A DNA stretch of 64,000 nucleotides from Candidatus Fluviicola riflensis. Lineage in GTDB: Bacteria > Bacteroidota > Bacteroidia > Flavobacteriales_D > Crocinitomicaceae. Within the stretch, counting starts at the first letter, position 1; each line of letters opens with the position of its first letter. The position numbers and the translations under genes are program-made. This document shows positions 59,856 through 64,000 of the stretch, piece after piece. The stretch is from assembly GCA_002243285.1 (NCBI GenBank), contig CP022585.1:3894641-3958640 (forward strand), read 5' to 3'. The notes under the pieces are model-generated. The model saw only the letters and a program-made list of their open reading frames with translations, was not told the origin of the DNA and made no database searches.

Positions 59856-60296
59856 ATGAAAAGCATTTTAATCATAGGTTCTTTAACCCTGCTAACATTA
59901 AGTTGTGAAATGGAACAGACAAAGAAAAAAGAACCCAGGAAAGAGAAAAAAACAACGGAAGCATGTACAGACAGTTGTTGCGATACGGGAAAAGATGATA
60001 CTGTATTAGCTTGTAAATTGACAACACCCGAATTACGAAAAAGAAAGGAAACTGTATTAGCAAGTTTGAGAAAACAAGTAATCAAAAAGAAAGAATTACC
60101 AAACGGTTATGCGTTCACTTTCAAAGGAACGGATGAAATGATTGACGAGCTAACCGAATTTGTCAAAACAGAGCGCATGTGTTGTGACTTTTTTACGTTC
60201 AATATTTCTGTTAAAGGAGATAAAAGCGAAACAGTTTTGGAAATCACAGGAGTAGAGGGAGCAAAGGAATTTATCACAAGTGAATTAGAATTATAA
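59856..60296 (+). CDS. Lipoprotein with CC-FF motif domain, metal-module associated
   Basis: The protein is 146 residues. The lipoprotein signal (ILIIGSLTLLTLSC) is followed by a Lys/Glu linker with CTDSCCDTG, then a domain with LACKLTTPELRKRKETVLASL (about 52), LPNGYAFTFKGTDEMIDELTEFV (about 82) and TERMCCDFFTFNISV (about 107). I recognise this as the small domain often found with MerR regulators in metal islands, where ERxCCxFxxF is the signature; biochemical function unknown. The paired Cys suggest metal binding. It lies 3 bases before the ynfA-like gene. Confidence 0.7.
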   Translation: MKSILIIGSLTLLTLSCEMEQTKKKEPRKEKKTTEACTDSCCDTGKDDTVLACKLTTPELRKRKETVLASLRKQVIKKKELPNGYAFTFKGTDEMIDELTEFVKTERMCCDFFTFNISVKGDKSETVLEITGVEGAKEFITSELEL

Positions 60297-60299
60297 AAC

Positions 60300-60629
60300 A
60301 TGGAAGTTGCAAAATCTTTATTCTTCTTTTTCATTGCTGGTCTTTGCGAGATTGGTGGGGGCTATTTGGTTTGGCTTTCCATCAAGGAAGAAAAACCAAT
60401 TTGGTATGGAATACTTGGGGGAATAATACTGATTGCGTACGGAATCGTAGCAACTTTCCAAACTGCAAATTTTGCACGAACTTACGCGACTTATGGTGGT
60501 GTATTTATTGTAATGTCTCTTTTATGGGCTTATTGTTTTGATGGATTCGTTCCCGATAAATATGATATTATTGGAGCAGTTGTTGCCCTAGTGGGTGTTT
60601 GCATAATCTGTTATGCTCCTAGAGGGTAA
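60300..60629 (+). CDS. YnfA-family (UPF0060) small membrane protein
   Basis: This 109-residue protein has four helices: FFFIAGLCEIGGGYLVWLSI, GILGGIILIAYGIVATFQ, TYGGVFIVMSLLWAYCFDGF and IIGAVVALVGVCIICYAPRG. GLCEIGGGYLVW and the YGGVFIV/DKYDIIGA stretches are the YnfA/UPF0060 signature. The family is SMR-like; export of drugs or metal compounds has been proposed. It is the last gene before att-like repeat 3. Confidence 0.92.
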   Translation: MEVAKSLFFFFIAGLCEIGGGYLVWLSIKEEKPIWYGILGGIILIAYGIVATFQTANFARTYATYGGVFIVMSLLWAYCFDGFVPDKYDIIGAVVALVGVCIICYAPRG

Positions 60630-60638
60630 CTTTAATCA

Positions 60639-60714
60639 TCTAACCATTCAAGTTGCAATACACGCTCTAAATCTTCCATCAAAAAGTTAGAAGTTTCCCC
60701 GCTTGAGGTCACGA
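60639..60714. repeat. att-like repeat, copy 3 (putative right end of island)
   Basis: This 76-bp copy starts TCTAACCATTCAAGTTG and ends CCGCTTGAGGTCACGA. On the minus strand it encodes VTSSGETSNF and LMEDLERVLQLEWLDD, ending in a stop. The terminal GGTCACGA resembles the tRNA-Arg 3' end plus flank (GGTCACACGA), making it the best candidate for the island's right attachment junction. Confidence 0.75.
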
Positions 60715-60756
60715 AAAGAAAGAGTCAAGACGATAAAATGTCTTGGCTCTTTCTTT
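60715..60756 (+). terminator. Terminator directly after att-like repeat 3
   Basis: AAAGAAAGAGTCAAGAC and GTCTTGGCTCTTTCTTT pair over 17 positions (one G-T) and are followed by TT. It stands in the same position relative to GGTCACGA as the hairpins behind the other repeats and behind tRNA-Arg. Confidence 0.85.
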
Positions 60757-60902
60757 TTACTTCATTCTCGTTCTGCTTCTCCTTCTATACGCCCTTTCTT
60801 TTTCAGTTCGCCGCGGCGAAGAGAATTGAGAGTGAGATTGGTATTCGAAAATTGAATTGAGTTCCTTCACTTTAAATCCCATTTCAGAACAGAGGTTCAC
60901 AA

Positions 60903-60931
60903 AAATAGGCTGCCTAAAAAGTTAGACAGCC
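60903..60931 (-). terminator. Terminator of the T9SS esterase-like gene
   Basis: On the minus strand, GGCTGtCTA ... TAGgCAGCC is followed by TATTTTTG, 31 bases past the stop codon at 60962. Confidence 0.7.
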
Positions 60932-60961
60932 CATTTCTATTGAATCACAGCTCTTTTTAAA

Positions 60962-62965
60962 TTATTCTTTTACTATCAGTTCCGTTTCACCTTCGTCTAT
61001 TTTCAGCAGGTAAATTCCCTTCACCAAATGCTGTACCGGCACAACTGTAATTGTTTCGAATGTCCCTTCATGCAACTTAATTCCGCTGACACTGTACAAT
61101 CGGTAAGAATGTGGCAGTTTGTCGGATGCTTTAATCGTCAGAGAACCGGAAACAGGGTTCGGGTAGCTGCTGAAAACAATTTTTTGGAAATCCTTCAATC
61201 CCAGGTAACTAATACTTACTGAGTTAGAGCCAGTTGAACACGACCAGTTATTTTCCGCCTGAACAGTATAGGTTCCTTCTTCTACATCTGTAAGTATATT
61301 ATCCGGACCCTCGGATACCAACTGACCGTTCAGTGACCATTGATAATTGGCAAATCCGGCTGTGGCAACGAGGTTATGCTGATCCTGAACAATGTTCACT
61401 TCCGCTACCGGATCAATGAATACAGAGTCATTTCCGGATCTGATTTCCAGATCATCCAGGCTGACATTTGCATTGGAAGAATCAGATTTTTGAGTACTTG
61501 CCATAAAATAAGCTCCGTTTGCCCAATCCGATGCATTCCAGTAACCTGCATTTCCGTTCATTTCCGACCAGCGAATGCGTACAGCACGGCGATCATCCAG
61601 TAATCTGATCTGCGAATTCATTACGCTGGAAGATGCAAAATGTTTACCGAATTCAACACGCCATTCAGCATCCCACAAATGCCATTTTACGCGAAGCGGA
61701 GTACTTCCGTCCCAATCGGAAAATTGTCCGGAAAAAAGCGTGTCAGTTACTCCTTCTTTCGAGGCAATGATTGCTGCATGCGTTGTAGAATCTGTTCTGA
61801 AAAGTGCCACAACCAATCCTTTTCCTTCGCCGGTCTGATTAAATCCGTTATTGATACAATAGGCCGAATCACTGCTGTATTCCCAACATCCCAAACGAAT
61901 CGGATCGTTACCGGCAGATCCTGTCCAGCCCGTATTTGCAGAGAGGATTGTTCCATACGGGTTGTTCCATTTAAATCCGGAAGTCGTTTTCAGGTAAGCA
62001 GAAGAATCACCACTTGCGGGATCAGCTGCCAACACACACATTCCTCCGGAAACGGTTGCTCCGGCTTTGAAATAATCTGTTCCTGTTTCTGGTTGTGCAT
62101 TCGTAAAACTGTCGTTCTGTATCATCACCTCCGGATGTTCCACGAAGTTGATGGCATCCAGAAAGTGTTGTGTAGTTGTTGCGCAATGATTTCCGGCTGT
62201 TTCCAGGATTTTCCCATCAAATCCGGCCTGTTCAAACCCATTGTAATAAATATTCATCATATCACCCTCACGGTAATCATTAAACGAAGTCATGATCCCG
62301 AAACGCTGATCGAATCCTTTGATGTAATCCACCTCACTTTCGAAAAAATCAAAAATAACTTCATAATGTCCATCAGGATTTTCTGTTTCATAATCCTGTG
62401 CTACTTCCGTCGGATAAGATGATCCGCAAATCGGAACCGTTCCCGTAATCCATTCGGGATAAATGTAAGCCAGCGTTTGTGCCATTCTTGCACCACCCGA
62501 CTGACCGGAGGAATAGATGCGATTGGTATCGATATTGAATAGTTCTTTCATCCGGTAAACGGCCGCCCAGCCAGTACCCATGCGGACGTCAATCTGCTGG
62601 GAATTACCAATATTATCAGCTGCGACCCAGATCAGCTTGTGTGATTCCAATACGGGAATCCATTCCGGTTTTATTCCGCCGTCATTTGTGGAAGAGATAT
62701 ACGTAATCAATCCATACGGTTCTGAACCGTCATACGTCGTGGGTACATAAATATCGAATGTTGTGGTTGGCAGTATGGCTGCGGGATCCGGAAAAAAACC
62801 ATTGTTTCCCAACCCGGTATTCGACTCAAAAATCACCGAGTTATCCTGCAGGTTTCCCAATACCTGATTGAAAATCGACCCTGTCCCATAAGGACTGGAT
62901 TGCCCGAACAGACTCCAGGCTTGGTTCAGCAAAATGAAGCTGACTAATGTGGTTCTTTTTACCAT
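60962..62965 (-). CDS. T9SS-secreted esterase/PHB-depolymerase-like protein
   Basis: With the Met at 62965 (MVKRTTLVSFILLNQAWSLFGQ) a signal peptide is obtained; the ATG at 63001 would add 12 residues in front. The ~667-residue protein has an alpha/beta-hydrolase region with the nucleophile elbow YSSGQSGGARMAQTLAY (about 155) and PICGSSYP. A jelly-roll-like middle part (about 290-520), a short PKD/Ig-like module (NYQWSLNGQLVSEG) and a C-terminal T9SS sorting domain (VFSSYPNPVSGSLTIK to KGIYLLKIDEGETELIV) follow. It is likely exported to the surface or medium as a hydrolase; substrate unknown. Confidence 0.82.
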   Translation of the reverse strand: MVKRTTLVSFILLNQAWSLFGQSSPYGTGSIFNQVLGNLQDNSVIFESNTGLGNNGFFPDPAAILPTTTFDIYVPTTYDGSEPYGLITYISSTNDGGIKPEWIPVLESHKLIWVAADNIGNSQQIDVRMGTGWAAVYRMKELFNIDTNRIYSSGQSGGARMAQTLAYIYPEWITGTVPICGSSYPTEVAQDYETENPDGHYEVIFDFFESEVDYIKGFDQRFGIMTSFNDYREGDMMNIYYNGFEQAGFDGKILETAGNHCATTTQHFLDAINFVEHPEVMIQNDSFTNAQPETGTDYFKAGATVSGGMCVLAADPASGDSSAYLKTTSGFKWNNPYGTILSANTGWTGSAGNDPIRLGCWEYSSDSAYCINNGFNQTGEGKGLVVALFRTDSTTHAAIIASKEGVTDTLFSGQFSDWDGSTPLRVKWHLWDAEWRVEFGKHFASSSVMNSQIRLLDDRRAVRIRWSEMNGNAGYWNASDWANGAYFMASTQKSDSSNANVSLDDLEIRSGNDSVFIDPVAEVNIVQDQHNLVATAGFANYQWSLNGQLVSEGPDNILTDVEEGTYTVQAENNWSCSTGSNSVSISYLGLKDFQKIVFSSYPNPVSGSLTIKASDKLPHSYRLYSVSGIKLHEGTFETITVVPVQHLVKGIYLLKIDEGETELIVKE

Positions 62966-63247
62966 AATTGATAGTTTTAGCGTATCTAACAAAATAATCA
63001 CTAAATCTGTCTCAGAAATCTTTTATGGCGGTTTGTCCGGTTATTGTCGGAAGCAGGAGTGCACCGGTTGTCCGGAAGAATCTGTTGAAAACGCTGAATA
63101 CCATCATTAAACAGGTCACAAAGAATTGAGAAACAACTAAAATATAAAATGATTTAGCTCTGATCTATTGAAAATCGTTGCTTTGGAAGAGTTTTTATAA
63201 ATCACCTAAACGGGTTAAATTCGTCCATAAATAAGTTAGAAGAAATC

Positions 63248-63787
63248 ATGAAGACGACCATCACAATATTAACTTTTTTTGCCACCTTTTTTTGCAATGC
63301 ACAGGGAAGTAATAATGTTGTTTATGAAAAATGGTATCACCCAAACGGTAAAATAAACCTAGAGTATGATTACGATACTATTTTACATTGTTTTGCCGGA
63401 AAATACAAGGAATTTGATAGTACAGGCATACTTATGATTGAAGGTAATTATAGTATTGTTGATTCGGTTCAATGTAAAGATTGTTATGATGAGTTCCAAG
63501 GCATTTGGCAGAAATATGAATATGCTGATTTGCGAACTAAACCAGTTGGAATGTGGAAATATTTCTACTCAGATGGTCAGATTAAAATGGAAGGTGCCTA
63601 TTCAGAAAAAGTGCATGCCTATCGTGGCGATCCCAATTTATTTAATGAAACGGATATAGGTCCAATCAATGTGTGGATTCACTATGACTTATTAAAAAAT
63701 GGACAATGGATTTATTATAATGAAAGCGGCAAAAAAATTAAAATGGAAGAATATATTGATGGTGCATTAATCTATGTTAAGGAATAA
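63248..63787 (+). CDS. Small secreted YwqK-like repeat protein
   Basis: This 179-residue protein has a signal peptide (MKTTITILTFFATFFCNAQ) and about five YwqK/MORN-like beta-hairpin repeats: KWYHPNGKINLEYDYD, YKEFDSTGILMIEGNYS, GMWKYFYSDGQIKMEGAYS and GQWIYYNESGKKIKMEEY. A Cys pair (VQCKDC, about 77) lies in a loop. It is the third YwqK-like gene in this window. Function unknown. Confidence 0.8.
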   Translation: MKTTITILTFFATFFCNAQGSNNVVYEKWYHPNGKINLEYDYDTILHCFAGKYKEFDSTGILMIEGNYSIVDSVQCKDCYDEFQGIWQKYEYADLRTKPVGMWKYFYSDGQIKMEGAYSEKVHAYRGDPNLFNETDIGPINVWIHYDLLKNGQWIYYNESGKKIKMEEYIDGALIYVKE

Positions 63788-63852
63788 TGGGCTTCGTTAA
63801 CACAAGTCGCCCGTGCAAAAGAGCCGGAATTTTGGTTACGCAAAACGTTATT

Positions 63853-63894
63853 AATAAAAAAAACGCTGCAGAAATTTTAGGTTTCTGCAGCGTT
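63853..63894 (-). terminator. Terminator for a gene entering from the right edge
   Basis: AACGCTGCAGAAA / TTTCTGCAGCGTT form a 13-bp perfect stem. On the minus strand it runs into eight T residues, but there is no T-run on the plus side, so it belongs to a minus-strand transcript. Confidence 0.8.
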
Positions 63895-63921
63895 CTACTA
63901 CTCAAGTTTGATTTCAAATCG

Positions 63922-64000
63922 TTAGATCTGACATTCCCGAGTGTAATCACCGAATATATCTGAACCACTACCCTCCTGGTCGTTGCATCGTTCTTCTGCA
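63922..64000 (-). CDS. 3' end of a gene leaving the window
   Basis: The minus strand is open from the window edge to a TAA at 63922, encoding EERCNDQEGSGSDIFGDYTR and five more residues. The acidic, well-behaved peptide and the terminator 28 bases downstream suggest the C-terminus of a real protein. Too little is visible to name it. Confidence 0.4.
   Translation of the reverse strand, partial: AEERCNDQEGSGSDIFGDYTRECQI

Larger units (their letters stand above)
59041..60714. mobile_element. Island module C (MerR, Cys-rich lipoproteins, YnfA)
   Basis: This 1.7-kb stretch between att-like repeats 2 and 3 carries a divergent MerR regulator and three small genes. It lacks any recombinase and would have moved with a related element. 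The right edge (60714) is also my best estimate for the end of the whole island. Confidence 0.5.
60630..60961. other. Island right edge and host intergenic region
   Basis: This stretch has no gene. It holds att-like repeat 3, a strong terminator (60715), a 14-bp palindrome TTCGCCGCGGCGAA (60807-60820), and the terminator of the minus-strand T9SS gene (about 60903-60931). The switch from island to host sequence probably lies between 60714 and 60900. Confidence 0.55.

Noticed and set aside
52669..60714. Integron attC sites: the three repeats start TCTAAC or TCTAGC and contain GTTAGA
   Set aside because: The internal L-type arms are not complementary in any copy, copy 1 lacks the motifs, there is no integron integrase, and gene groups rather than single-gene cassettes lie between them. 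The minus-strand synonymous pattern fits coding sequence better.
60639..60714. The att-like repeats as degenerate tRNA genes (tRNA length, T-loop-like GTTAGA, GGTCAC end, terminator behind)
   Set aside because: The acceptor ends are not complementary and no D or anticodon stem folds; only the last bases resemble the tRNA 3' end.
61640..62422. 260-codon plus-strand ORF opposite the T9SS gene
   Set aside because: It is the antisense shadow of the esterase-like protein, with an atypical residue composition rich in Cys, Ile and Arg, and no domain.

Overview
The window looks like a chromosomal segment of a Bacteroidota species, most likely order Flavobacteriales and close to Crocinitomicaceae/Fluviicola. 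I infer this from the gene families, not from any search: a TonB receptor paired with a DUF4249 lipoprotein, YwqK/MORN-like repeat proteins, PorZ and other type IX secretion (T9SS) proteins with C-terminal sorting tails, DUF4271 next to hemD, DUF4412, and TAnnTTTG-type -7 promoter boxes with few Shine-Dalgarno sites.

Layout. Positions 1-34,300 are host backbone. In order they hold a 5'-truncated giant YwqK-like protein, a TonB receptor/DUF4249 pair, leucyl aminopeptidase-pdxA, the lipid cluster DUF177-rpmF-plsX-fabH-accB-accC, DUF4412, DUF4271-hemD, a class A PBP, a 3-oxoacid CoA-transferase whose two subunit genes are separated by a membrane glycosyltransferase gene, a surface-polysaccharide group (GT-C, GT2, MBOAT, AlgX-like), a LysE exporter, a YwqK-like secreted protein, and porZ-recO. 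A RAYT (REP-associated transposase) with its REP-like palindrome follows at 34.4-35.0 kb, then tRNA-Arg(TCG) at 35,112-35,185.

Positions 35,186-60,714 are a more A/T-rich genomic island inserted at the 3' end of that tRNA. A large serine recombinase is encoded at the left edge, and its last codons and stop lie inside the tRNA. The island looks like three accreted modules, each ending in a ~75-bp att-like repeat that finishes with GGTCACGA and is followed by a hairpin terminator (52,669; 58,967; 60,639). Module A carries the recombinase, a non-coding region with long direct repeats, a regular five-unit hairpin array, a coupled gene set I regard as a candidate defence system (XRE regulator, C5-cytosine methyltransferase, dual-GHKL histidine-kinase-like ATPase, receiver protein, caspase-like protease), and a heavy-metal efflux cluster (His-rich protein, CzcA-TolC fusion, membrane-fusion lipoprotein, P-type ATPase, DUF3703). 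Module B is a sulfur-species module: secreted rhodanese, TlpA-like thioredoxin, ArsR-rhodanese fusion, rhodanese-persulfide-dioxygenase-like fusion, two MFS transporters and a secreted unknown. The same palindromic operator lies before both of its transcription units. Module C is a small metal-response module: MerR regulator, two Cys-rich lipoproteins and a YnfA-family membrane protein.

Positions 60,760-64,000 return to host-like sequence: a T9SS-secreted esterase-like protein, a short YwqK-like protein, and the 3' end of a gene leaving the window on the minus strand.

Two results stand out. The first is the methyltransferase / dual-GHKL kinase / receiver / caspase-like operon at 39,085-43,831. 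The second is the island's attachment architecture: the three att-like repeats show a minus-strand coding signature that, in two of the three, is in frame with the recombinase, as if integration exchanges the recombinase's native C-terminal tail for one read from the tRNA.
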